Source: Ministeria vibrans ATCC 50519
Lineage: Eukaryota > Opisthokonta > Filasterea
DNA length: 49,364 nucleotides
Assembly (NCBI GenBank): GCA_943704425.1
Contig: CALSCP010002104.1
Coordinates: forward strand, 1 to 49,364
Direction: 5' to 3'
Both the position numbers and the translations under genes were made by a program. Shown piece by piece: positions 1 to 10,900 of the stretch. Below the pieces are notes generated by a model. It made no database searches. It was not told the origin of the DNA and worked only from the letters and a program-made list of their open reading frames with translations. How positions within the stretch are numbered: the stretch's first letter is position 1; each line of letters begins with the position of its first letter.

Positions 1-108
1 AGACTCTGAATCACCCGGCTCGTTGCATTGTCGTCCCATCTGCTTGCTTGCAAACCGATTCCCTCCAACTCGTCATCACGGGCAGTGCGCTCGTCTTCCG
101 CATATACG

Positions 109-139
109 TAACCCTAACCCTAACCCTAACCTTAACCCC
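109..139. repeat. Telomere-type (CCCTAA)n array
   Basis: About five CCCTAA units occur here, the last ones degenerate (CCTTAA, then CCCC). The C-rich strand reads 5' to 3' on the plus strand, which is the orientation expected at the left end of a chromosome, so the organism probably has TTAGGG telomeres. About 108 bases of non-telomeric sequence lie to its left. It may therefore be an interstitial or subtelomeric remnant, or an assembly join. Confidence 0.75.
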
Positions 140-1042
140 CGCTTTGACGGGACTCTGGCGGCGTTTGGTCTCCCCAGGAAGAAAGGAAGAAGAAAGATTG
201 TCAACATAGAAAATAATAGTATTATAATAATAATATAAGGAGTAGTGAACTATTTGAAGTATGGTGGCACAATCAATTGCACGTGAAAGGCTTAAGTGAC
301 ATCAATGTATACATTCGGTCAGTGCAAAAAAAAAAGGAAGAGATGAAAATAATTCGATAATAAGGTACCACAATCCTGTAAATCTACTGGCGTCGTCACT
401 GCCTCACTGGACACTCAGCGGTGAGTCTGTGGCGTGGTCTTTGCAATATCAAATTCCAACAAACAGCGAAGAATCGACCGCTACAGGTGAATGGATGATC
501 AACAAAAATCAAAAAAATATATCAAAAAAATGTAATAAAGTCACTCGAAAACAAAAAAAAAGGTGTGCGACACCCCCCGTTCACATCTGGTCTCCCACGA
601 TATTACTTGCGAAGGCTTGCACGAGCTTAACTTGAGTGTTCGGAAGAGAACTCGTGTTTCCTCGTGAATATGGACGCACAAGAATAAAAGTGCTCTTTTG
701 TGCATCAAACCCTCATTCAGAAACGACACCGCGTGTGCTTTAGTTTTGAATATATGCTCAAGTAAGAACTTACGTAAAACCAAAATGAGATATCACATAG
801 TCACGCAAATGTGTTCCCTAGGTATTCGTCTGTGCGTAGTTATTGCGATCATACAAAGCCTAATTCTGATGTGAGCTGTTTGTTTACGGCCTGTTAATTA
901 ATTGGTATTCGAATGCCACTTTTATGCCAGGAATAGATAATATGCTGTAAGCAAAATACCAAAATAAATAAATAACCAAAGCAACACACGTCGCAGCATA
1001 CAAAGTATATAATACTATTATTAAAATAATACGTTTGTTTTT
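140..1042. other. Gene-free AT-rich subtelomere-like stretch
   Basis: I see no convincing coding sequence here. The stretch holds short A-runs, an ATAATAATA run near 210-238 and unstructured AT-rich DNA. Reading frames are short and lack recognisable motifs or codon bias like that of the neighbouring genes. It is also the 3' flank of the leftward Hint gene. Confidence 0.5.
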
Positions 1043-1670
1043 TTACTGACTATTTTTCTTCATGACCTGGAGCGCCGCCAACAAACGCGCGTTCATCGAC
1101 TCAATCATGGCGTCGCGACCCACGCCCCACTCGAGAGCGGCAAAAAGGATGCGCAACGCAGGCTTGAGCAGCCAGGCAACAGTGCTGTCGACTGGCAAGC
1201 CGAGGTTCTGGTGAAGCAACGAGTAGGCAGAGATGTCAGCAAACTCAATGGCCTCGCCCGACGCACTGGCTCGCTTCAGAGCATGTGCAACATTAATCTC
1301 GTTGCCAATTCCAGCCTCGTAGGCCTCCTTGAGCAACGGCACACTTGTCACAAAAGGTTTACAGAACGGATGAATTCCACTGATGTCTTCGGCGCGACGA
1401 GTGTCCAATGATTGAGTCAGGGGCAGGAGAAACAGCGCAGAGGACGCTTCGCCGGCGGGTGCGTCACTAATGGAAGTTGTGAGCACGTTGTTGACAATGA
1501 TACGAGCTACACGAAACCAAATTAATAATAACAAAAATAAAAATAATATTAGTAAATTAATAATATTAAATAAAATAAATAAATAAAATAAAATAATTAT
1601 GTTAATAATAATAATAATAATAGTAATAAATTAAAATTAATAATAATAATTATTATTAATAATAATTATA

Positions 1671-1731
<61 letters not shown>

Positions 1732-2595
1732 GTAGTAGTAGTAGTAGTAGTATTAAGATTGTTAAAAAATGTTTTGCTTTTGTTTTTGTTTTTTTTACCT
1801 CCCCCGTTGGTCAGGGGCGTAATCTTGCCTGCCTTGACCACTCGCTCAACGGCCATGATAGGCTCAAGTGTCATTACCGAGGCGTCCTTGGAGAAGACGG
1901 CAATGCGGTCCCCCACACGCACACGCTCAGCGTACGTGTAGCAGGAGTCAGCGTGTGGCAGAGGTGACAGCGTCGCATCCTCAATCTCGAGCGGTCGACA
2001 CGTCGCCGTAAGGTTGGCCGGCACTACATAGACCATGTGGCGTCGAGAGAGCTCCAGAGCACCCTGGGCGTGCACAAGACTGTAATACAGGTGTGGTGTG
2101 CCCACCTCGCGGTCGGTGAAGGTGGTTACGGTGCAAAGGTTCACTTGGTTGCCCTTGAGACACCGCACCTCGTCGCCAATCTGAAGCTGGTCCATGCGAC
2201 GTTCTTCACCCGAAAGCAGAGTAACAAGGGCGTCGTCGGGAAAACATTCTGCAATCGAATGGGTCGAGAGAAGTGTGCAGGAACCTCCAGTGACGCTTAC
2301 GACGGCGCCCGCCGCAATTTCGTTGGAGGTTGTCGCGTCTTGGAAGACAAACCCAAGAGTACTTTGAGTTTCTGTCACGTACACCACACTGATGGCGAGA
2401 TCGCTTCCAATGAGGATCGATACTTTGACACCCTCGTCGGTAACAATCCCGTTGTCGATAAAAGTGATATCCAAATCAACAAAATAAAAATTTGTTGTAA
2501 GCAACTGCACATTGGAGCGCACAAAATCGGTCACAGTGGCGCTCTGTGTCGAGACTGTCACTGCTGCTCCAGTAGTGGAGCAGTAGGCTTGCATC
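1043..2595 (-). CDS. Hedgehog-type Hint (Hog) domain protein, 5' end unresolved
   Basis: Two exons are clear: 2595-1799 and 1506-1043. A phase-1 intron (1507-1798) rejoins GGG GGA G to CT CGT and restores a continuous Hog fold. From the first ATG (2594) the product is 419 aa. Residue C117 in ECFPDDA is the Hint nucleophile. LSRRH supplies the block-B His, with Ser where Hedgehog usually has Thr. Downstream, ITPLTNGGARIIVNNVL matches the end of the Hog fold. In Hedgehog this domain cleaves itself and attaches sterol to the N-terminal fragment. The 116 residues before it are beta-rich and unlike the Hh signalling domain. About 130 residues after it are mostly helical and unrecognised. An acceptor (CCCCAG) just before the ATG implies an upstream exon, possibly carrying a signal peptide, which I could not place. 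Processing activity is inferred. Confidence 0.8.
1507..1798 (-). repeat. Intron with (TTA)n/(TAG)n microsatellite
   Basis: This intron of the Hint gene is almost pure A/T and carries a long TTA/TAA run at about 1665-1730 followed by (TAG)n to about 1751. Similar TTATTA tracts recur in introns and intergenic DNA across the window, for example near 12412-12478 and 38140-38180. Confidence 0.8.
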
Positions 2596-3593
2596 CTGGG
2601 GAAGAGTAAAAATACATAAATTATTATTGTTTATGATTGTGATTGTGACTCTAGCTAGCCTAGTATTTAATTAAGAAAGGAAAAAGAAGAATGAAGAATC
2701 TCACAAACGAAAAGCAACGAAAAAGCAACAGCACAAAATTGAAAATAGTAACAATATTGTATAACTCGGTAGCAACACCAGCGTAAAGAGCGCGTGGGAC
2801 AGGTTGTAGTTGAGCTGAGACGTCGTTGAGACGTCGTTAAGACAGGAAAACGGCCGCAAACTGGCGAGTCCCCTTACTGAGCACCTCCCCTCTTGGTGCC
2901 CCTTAGCTTCTTCATTCAAAGCTATTCTAACATGCTATAGACCACATCGTCGTCGCATATAGTTATCTACTGTTACACGGCAACAGGGCGCAGTTGTTGA
3001 ACGGTTGGGTAAAAGAGAAAAAAAGTAACGGCCAGGCAGGAGAAAAAAACGGCTGGAAAACGGCAGGAACGTCGTACGAACGCGATAAGCACATTCACAG
3101 AACGAAACACATTCACGGCTCTATCGACTGTCGGCCCACCAGAGCCATTGCGTGTCAATATGCGGATCAGAAGAACAAAACATTCCAAAAACCCGAGAAT
3201 CTTACCGACCACGAACGTACGCGGCGCGGCATGTCGACACCACACACGCCAGCAAGAACAAATGTAGAAGCACACGCATGAGGGAGAACGAGAGTGAAGT
3301 GTGAAGTGTGAACTTAAAACTTTCAACTAAGTCCTCCTGGCTGCCCTTTATAATCTCAATTAATTGTATCTCACTTAGTTGCGTGAAGACGTTATAATCT
3401 CAATGAAGTCTCAATTAATTTTCGAGCAGTACACCACCTTTGCGACCCCTGTCTGTCTGTCTGTCTGTCCCCTGAGGTAAATATCAAGGTGGCTGTAGCT
3501 TGATAGACTCAATATCGGAGATGCTGTTCAGGGTTTGGTGGCATTTGTATCTGTGTTTTGATTAATGTTCGAGTAATGTCGTTTTTCTCTCAG
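2596..3593. other. Unassigned stretch upstream of two divergent genes
   Basis: This lies between the Hint gene (leftward) and the next rightward gene. It must hold the 5' exons or promoters of both, but I cannot define them. A hydrophobic minus-strand segment encoded near 2750-2820 could be a signal-peptide exon of the Hint gene, but it has no clear ATG or donor. A (CTGT)n run lies near 3450-3472. A pyrimidine tract with CAG at 3593 looks like the acceptor for the next gene. Confidence 0.35.
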
Positions 3594-5214
3594 AATGGAG
3601 AAACTGATGCACCATACCAGCGCTCGAGGTTGCACACGTACATTAAAGCGTTTACCGAGCGACGTTTGGGGTGAAACGGCTTTCACGATGGCTGTTCAGG
3701 AGGTGGCAAAGAAGGATCGCCTCGACAAAGGAATATCTCTGAATATTCTATCGAACGTGAGCTCTCGTTTGATGGTGACTTTGACCAGGGTTGCGACAAG
3801 GATCAGCGCGAATATGATGATGGTGGCAGTGTGGTCGCCTCGGAGGACGACGAGGACGAAGATGAGGACGAAGATGGGGACGAGAACGAGGACGAAGAGA
3901 AGAATTCTCAACTTTTGGTGCCAACAATGGACAGGGCTCCCTCCACACTTCTACGACTCCCCCGGTATCTCCCGTGCAAATTGCATCCCCCCAACGACAC
4001 CCATTGTTCCCATCGCAGGGCGTCTGACACCACCTTCATCTACGAAGTCAACAGCGACGAAGATTTCGGGCGCCAAATCGTCGACAACACACACACTCTC
4101 AATTACGCCTCCAACGACACCTTTGGGCCCTCCGATTGAAATCGACACTTCAGGTGTGACTAAAAAGCAGGTGACATGGTGTGTTTTGAGTCGGTTGGCC
4201 CTGATCCGTGCGGAGACTCTCACTATTTGCACCGAAGATTTTCGCGACGCCTCTCTCCAGTGGGGTCTGTCAGACTCGCTTGAGCAGGCCCGCAAACCGG
4301 CGAAAGGTACTCAAAATGTTAAATGGCGATATGGCTATTGATTACTATCTTCATCTTGCTAGTTTTGTGATTCACAAGTCACGATTGTTTTTGATATAGT
4401 TTATGCACTATTTCACAACTTGCTACGTTTCGACGAAGCGTACTCCAGTATCCGATCGAGATTTCAAAGCATTTCCGAAGATTCACTCCGCTCAAAGCTG
4501 TCATCAATGAAGAAGTCGAAAGTTGGAGCTCTTCATCGCCCAACGGACGACGGAGAGCGAGCCTTGGTGAAAGCGAAATTTGTTAAAGAGCATCCGTCTC
4601 TCGTTGGCGAACTTGACATTTACGACTTGTATTGCTCAGGTAGCATACATTTGTTGTGCATTGGGCCGAACAGAATATACGAATACCTGATCTCCACGCC
4701 CTCTACAACTCTGCTTGTGTGTTTTCTTGTTTCTGTTTCCTTCAACCTGACACATCTTTCTTGCATAGCTGATGACAAACGACGCAGTGCAATGCAAATC
4801 ACTGACACACGCGAGACAGAAGATGACACTCTCATCCGCGTGACAAGTCGAAAGCGCGCTCGTGACGACGCCTTAGTCCGTCTGCAAACTCAAAAGTTTA
4901 CTGCTGTCGAGAAGCGCCGGAAAGCAGATTCGGAGGCGAAGAAGAAGGCAACGACACATCTGAGCGCTATGGCTACCAGTGTTGAGCGCCAGGCTGAACT
5001 GCACGAGGGTGCAGTTGCTGTCAGCGAGAAACTGGCCGCTGAGACACTGCGTCATATGGACGCAGCGGAGGTGGCCCAGCGGAAACACACTGCTGTGCTC
5101 GAGCGAATTGCAGCGGCGCTGGAGGGCATCCATACAAGTATTGGCCGATATGGCGCCCCTACCTCCATGTCCGTGGCGGCCACCAACTCTACCACGAGCG
5201 CCGGCGACAACTAA
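3594..5214 (+). CDS. Unrecognised acidic / coiled-coil protein, 5' and middle joints unresolved
   Basis: I do not recognise the family. The 3' part is firm: an exon ending at 4306, then exon 4400-4639, then exon 4769-5214, with clean GT-AG introns 4307-4399 and 4640-4768 and matching phases. Upstream, a CAG acceptor at 3593 opens a frame that is closed by a TGA near 3682; a 36-nt intron (3664-3699) would bypass it. A very acidic Asp/Glu tract follows at 3840-3900. Between about 3905 and 4160 all three forward frames look partly coding and I cannot choose the junctions, so a missed intron or an indel is likely. The C-terminal 150 residues form a charged coiled coil with a basic RKRARDD segment that could be a nuclear signal. 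A DNA-binding or chromatin role is only a guess. Confidence 0.55.
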
Positions 5215-5681
5215 GGTTCACCAAGTATTCAAATCAATAATATTAATTATTATTATTATTATAATACAAAGAGCAGAACAATACTTCCGCCGTAGACTTC
5301 CCAAGACGAGATTGTCCCGAAAGTGATAGCCCATACATACACCCATGAGAAGAATGTACGCAGGGCGCTGCTGTGTCGTCTGCTGTTTCAGCGGTGTCGC
5401 TGACTCGCTGATGATCATTGCTTGTCGGCTGCTGCCATGATGGAAGTTTGGACATTTTTTTTCACAATCAGTTTGCTTCGACGGACTTCAACTCTTCCGT
5501 TTCGTTGATATTACGAACTTCGTTTAAAATTGAAAAAAAAAATCTTTCACTGCTTCGCTAGTCGCGACCATCTTTGTCGCCGAGGCGATGAAGAGCAGAG
5601 ATATGATAAAAACATTGAAGCAGAATAGCAGATTTCTAGCAGATTATTTTGATTCGCACCCGGCCCGGCCCTTCGACACCC
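5215..5681. other. Intergenic stretch between two rightward genes
   Basis: This holds an ATTATTATT run near 5235-5265 and otherwise ordinary sequence. Short frames on both strands lack motifs. It probably carries the 3' UTR of the upstream gene and the promoter and leader of the zinc-finger gene. Confidence 0.45.
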
Positions 5682-7327
5682 ATGGCCAGCGCCAACGGCG
5701 ACAAAGACCAACATGTCATGACGGCATCGACGGCGCTTGCAGAGGCTATTGTGGGCGCCTTTCCTCTCGTTCCCACGGAAACGCCCGACGCTGTGACGTC
5801 GCCACATGAAACTGTCAAGTCGCCTGGAACTCGACTGCGGCGTCCCGCAGGGTATGTCTCGAATCCGGACGCAACACAAATGTGTTTGTGGGCTGGTTGT
5901 GACGACGGCGAAACGACGTTTGACTCGGCAGACGAGTTGGTAAGTTCGAAAAAATACAATCTGTTATGTTCTGACACCGATTGATGGAAACAACCCAGAC
6001 ACGACACTTATCTGCCATTCATGTCGGTCGTAACCAAGCGAGCTACATTTGTGAGTGGTCTGAGTGTAAGCGCGGAGGAAAACCTTTCTTAGGCAGGACC
6101 AAGGTTTGAAAATGACAGCACTTTGTTCGTTTGGTCTGAAAAGAGATAACGTACATGTAATGCACAATCTCAGATTATGACGCACCTGCGAGTCCACACG
6201 AATCAACTACCGCACGTATGCCATCTCTGTCTGACGTCTTTTTCCACCGAGATACTCTTGGCGACTCATGCCAAGGAGCATATGGATGTGAAACCCTTTC
6301 CCTGTCCCGTCCCAACTTGCAAGAAGGCCTTTTACCATCCTCGAAGCTTGCGAAAGCACACCAAGTAAGCGAATTATAATTATGAAGCGTACAATATATG
6401 AGGTAAGTGCATGTGACACTGAACGAACGTGCCCTCTGCTTTAGTCACCATCCACCAGAGGAGCACGCCGTGATTCACGAAGCGGCCCGTCAAGGAATGC
6501 GATTGGTGCGCGACCAGCAGAGTAGCCAGGGCGATAGTGTGACTCCCTTTGTGGCAGCTATGTCGACTGTACACGGCTCATTTGCCGACAGTCAATATTC
6601 GACAGGGAATTCACCTACGTTCGTGTCGCCAATGGGCTCGCCTCGCAGCAAGCGCTCGCGTGGACGCGTTTCTCCAGTAGACGACACTGATTTTGACTTT
6701 GGAAGGACGAGTGTGGCTGGGAGTTTTTGCAGCAGCTCAGGGAGTGCTCCAGGCACATTTACACGCGAGCAGGCTGTCCAACTGGGATCGCCGCCGCCAG
6801 CGAAACGCAAGGTGGTGCGGCCACCGATTGCTGGACCAACCCTCCCGTCCAACTCCGTCTTGAATGGCAATGCATCCTTGCCGATTCTTGCGCGCCAAGT
6901 ACCCCACCTTCGCTCATGTTTTCGCGAGTACAACGCACCACACAACCCTCTGCTCTCTATGGCCACTGCGACCTTGGCGACTTCGTCTGCCACGAGCTCG
7001 CGCACTCCCTTGCCCTGCTCCCCTGCTGCCTCACTCGATGGCATCACGATTTTGCCACCTATCGCACCGCCACCAAACGTCGACACGACACGACAGCGCA
7101 TGGCAACGTCTATCCACTCGCCATCCACGCCATGTGTCGCGACCGATGTGGCGAGTCCGCAGTCGTTGTCGTCGTCGTCGCACGACCAACACCATGTCTC
7201 TGAGGTGGATCCCGTCGACGACGACTCCTTCAGTCGTCTCGTTCTCCAGCTCGACCTGCGCAACACCATGCAACTGCACTCGGCACCCTCGACCCCAACA
7301 GCGTCAAGGCGGCGCCCGTTTGTCTGA
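5682..7327 (+). CDS. GLI/ZIC-like C2H2 zinc-finger protein
   Basis: Probable nuclear transcription factor of 478 aa. Exons are 5682-5939, 5999-6103, 6174-6364 and 6445-7327, and phases agree throughout. The ATG at 5682 is the first in frame. Four fingers lie at residues 68-190. The first two carry the C-x-W-x-x-C form (CLWAGC, CEWSEC) typical of the GLI/ZIC class. The last reads CPVPTCKKAFYHPRSLRKH, very like GLI finger 5, and is followed by an HPPEEHAV tail like the GLI/ZIC linker. GLI has five fingers, so one appears to be missing. The third finger, CHLC, has the short spacing. The C-terminal 290 residues are low-complexity Ser/Pro/Thr with basic KRSRGR and PPAKRK segments that could be nuclear signals. 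Fungal PacC/Ace1-type factors share this class, so orthology to animal GLI is not claimed. Confidence 0.85.
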
Positions 7328-7940
7328 ACCTCGAATGTAAAAAAATGAAAATTATTAATGATAATTAAATCATAATTAATATGATAAGACTGTATTATGT
7401 GTGTCCGTTAGACTCGAGCACGATAAAATATTGACTTGTCCGTGTCGCAGGGCACCCAGTGGAGCAAGAGCGCGGTCTGCGGTGGCTCAGAGATCTCCAC
7501 AACGCCCCACGTTGGATGGCTGTGGCGCTCAAACCCCCACACGCACTGCCTGAGGCATCGCGGCACGGAGCGTGAAGCCACGCCGGCTCGTTAAGAACCG
7601 GCGCCCTTGCACAAGCTCAGACGCGCCACGACGGCGCCAGGCACGCAGCGCGGGCGGGCGAGCGACGATCGTTTTTCATCACGGCCGAAGCTTTTAGAAA
7701 ATTGCGAAAAAATCATTTCAAACAAGATCATCTTTCGCTCTTTCTCATCACCTGTCACCTGCTATGTATTTACTTAGCAGGGTGACATCAGATCAAGTTT
7801 TAATTGAAAAATTCTATTAATTATTTTAAATTATTTTTTATATTCAATAATAATATTCATTCATTCTGATTGAGGTACTGTTTTTATATTATTAACTATT
7901 ATTTTATTATTATTAATACTATTACTATTAATTTTGTCAA
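7328..7940. other. Gene-free stretch containing a GC-rich island (about 7440-7675)
   Basis: AT-rich flanks (7328-7435 and 7790-7940) enclose about 235 bases of GC-rich DNA with no assigned gene. The island begins with an acceptor-like CGTGTCGCAG and ends in a TTTTT run at about 7671-7675. GTCGC near its start can pair with GCGAC near its end. CGCCGG/CCGGCG at about 7580-7602 makes a perfect 6-bp hairpin stem inside a GAGC/GCTC outer pairing. It could be a structured RNA or an extra 3' exon of the zinc-finger gene. It matches no RNA family I can recognise. Confidence 0.4.
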
Positions 7941-10900
7941 TTAATTTAACAGAACAAAATCGGTGTCGTCCTCCTCGGTGTCAAACTCAATGGCCTCCTC
8001 GACCTGTCGCTCGTCGCCAATACCGTTGTTCTCCAGCATAAACTTGAACAGGTTGCAGAGAGCGTGCGAGCGGTCCCGTGCATTCGAACAGGTCGCAAGG
8101 TCGTTCTGCACAATCACCAGTTTGGTTCGGAACGTTTCGTTGAAGTTGCGCAGATTGTCAGACAACTCGGCGGATTCCCTACTCAAGCATACACAAATTC
8201 AGAGACGAATGAATAAAAACAAATACGAGTGGGTTGGCATCGATTAATCTCCCAACCAAGAGAGAAGAATATGAAACACAAACAATGCTTCACGATAAAA
8301 ATAAAGAATACGAAACACAAATAATGCTTCACGATAAAAATACGAATGGACAGGCATCGATCAATCCCAACCAAGAGAGAAGAATAAGAAACACAAACAA
8401 TGCTTCACGATCAAAATAAAGAATAAGAAACACAAAGAATGCTTCACGATAATACGAATGGGCAGGTATCAATCAATCCCAACCAAGAGAGAAGAATACG
8501 AAACACAAACAATGCTTCACGATAAAATTACGAATGGACAGGTATCGATCAATCCCAACCAAGAGAGAAGAATAAGAAACACAATTCCTGCTTCTACAAT
8601 ACGTAATAATGAACTACCCTGCGAGAACATTGCAAAAAAGAGTCTACAAAGAAATATCGATTGCTGCATATATATTAATCCCAACCAAGATAAAATACAA
8701 AACTTCTACAATATAATGTAATAATCACCCAACTCACTCGTAAACCACCCCCTTACCCGTCTTTCAAAGCAAGATCAAGCCGCCAAAGAACATCTTCACA
8801 CGCCCGTCGATACACAGCAAACTTGGATTCCTCTGCAACAAAAACACTATAATTATAAAGAACAAAGCGTCACACGTGCTGTAGATGTACCGTGAGCGAC
8901 AGAGGCAGCACGACGATTGCAGTCCATCAAAATGCCCAGGACCTCCACGACATGCTGGTCTTTGGTCATCTTCGGTCGCGATTCCTACAAAAACAACTCA
9001 GTCTTGCTCTTACCCAAACCACGTTCTACTTACCCATCTTCTTCTGCGTCCAAACACCGCTCCAATCCTCGACACTCCCTTGCGCAGCGTCTCCTACAAC
9101 ACACCACAATGAGAAATCAGGTGCTCCCACACTATAACAATCTTCTTACAAAGCTCTTTTGGGGAATCATGCGTATGCGACGGGGCTCGCCGAGTTTGGC
9201 AGGACTGTTGGTGGAGCGCGAACGGGCATTGCCTTGGGCGGATGGTCGGATTAAGGCGGGAGGCGAAGGCGCCGACTCGGACATGGACCGTCGCTCGATG
9301 CCTGCAAGCACAGACGATGATGGAATGTCGCCGAGAGACTCGGAAAAGGCTTCGTCCTCGGTGGTGCGCGAGCGACGCCTAAACTTGTCGCGAAGTGTGA
9401 TGGCACTAGGCGACACACGACCCGAGCGTGTGATGCTGGGACTGCGTGACGCTGTACTGGAACCGGCAGTAGTGGCGGAGGTGGCGGTGATAGTGATGGT
9501 GGTGGTGGTGGTGGCGGCGGCGGTGGCGGCGGCGTTAGATGCAATCTGACCGTTGCTGTTGTTGGGGGAGTGTGCGTGTGAGGGCGAGAGACTTTCGTTC
9601 GATGCAGAGGTTCCATCGGAGCTTAGTTTCGATAGCGACGTTGACAAGTTCTCAGTGGACATCATCTTTTCGCGGGTGTTTTTGCTGGCGTGACGCAGTA
9701 CAGTGCTTGTGCGACGTCCACTGGGCTGAACAGTTCCCAGGTCGGCGTCGATTGCTTCGGTGAGCGTACTATGGATGTCGGATGTGCTATCAGGCAGGTC
9801 GGTCTGGTCACAGACGGGACTGGGGCTTGGTGACACCTGCTCTTCGGGAGTCAGTGGACCCGACACATGAATGTTAATGATTGGCCCTGACATGGTCGCA
9901 CGTTCCATTGTCGCCAATGTGTCAAGGTCCTGTTGAAAAAAAAATGATAAGCCTGAAAAAAAAACATTCCTTGGTATGAACGTACGAGCACACCGGTGTT
10001 GGTGGAGGCAAGGGCAGTGAGATCAAGAGAGACGGGACGCGGAGAGGTGAGGGGCAGGATGATGGGGCTGAGGCGACGGAGGCGAACGTGTGATGAGGAG
10101 CTGTGGACTGAGTTGATAGACGAGGTGGACGACGACTCAGAAACCGACCCTTCGCCATGCCCCTCAATCGCTTGCATTGCTTCAAGCGCCTCAATGTCAC
10201 AGATGCTTTGCGGCCGAGGCGACACTGCGCTTCCGCGCATGTTGGCCTGACGCAGCTCCTGCTGCTTCTCAAGAAACTTGCGCCGTCGACCCAACGACGT
10301 AATCGACATGTCTTCCCTGCACAGAAAACAAATACAAAGTAAATAATTAGTATAATTAAAATATGATATTGCTGTCATGGAAAGTTCGTGTGTGAGATTC
10401 TCACCGGAGATCGTCGTCGTCAAGCGTCAGCAGTATAGTGCCGTCAATGTCGTTGTCGGCAAAGATGCCCTGCAGGTCGTCAAAGCCAATTTCACACAGC
10501 CATAGGCACACCTCCTCGACAGTCCAGCAACGCACATCCTCACCAGCCGACGCCGCTACTCCATCATTCACATTTTGAAGTCTTTGACGCTCGAGACCCT
10601 CCAGCCAGGTCACTCCACACGGACTTTCCTGCGCCTGTCTGAGGCGACGCATCACCTACTCACAAAAAAGTTGTGTCAGACCCAACCTCCGACCAAAAAA
10701 AAAAAAAAACCAACAAAAAAACAAACAAACCAACAAACAAACAAACAAACAAACAAACAAACAAACAAACGGGTCTTACCTCGTTGAATGTAGGCCGTCT
10801 ACGCTGGTCAGATTCCCAACACTCGCGCATCAACAAGGCATATTCATAATCACAATCCTACATGCAATATGCACAAAAAACGTATAAATGTGCTTCTCCT

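Noticed and set aside
109-139. CCCTAA array as a telomerase RNA template
   Set aside because: A template is about 1.5 repeats long; about five head-to-tail units in terminal orientation fit telomeric DNA better.
3748-3948. Minus-strand frames opposite the acidic tract (Arg/His/Pro-rich)
   Set aside because: They are complementary artefacts of the GAC/GAG repeat. The plus-strand acidic frame is consistent with downstream exons.
7440-7675. GC island as SRP RNA, RNase P/MRP RNA or a tRNA cluster
   Set aside because: I found no SRP helix-8 motif, no RNase P CR-I/CR-V-like motifs and no tRNA T-loop consensus. It is left as an unknown candidate.
8234-8721. Small plus-strand frames with repeated SINPNQERRIRNT-like peptides
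   Set aside because: They are translations of an intronic tandem repeat. They have no start context and no codon bias, and they lie inside the kinase-SAM intron.
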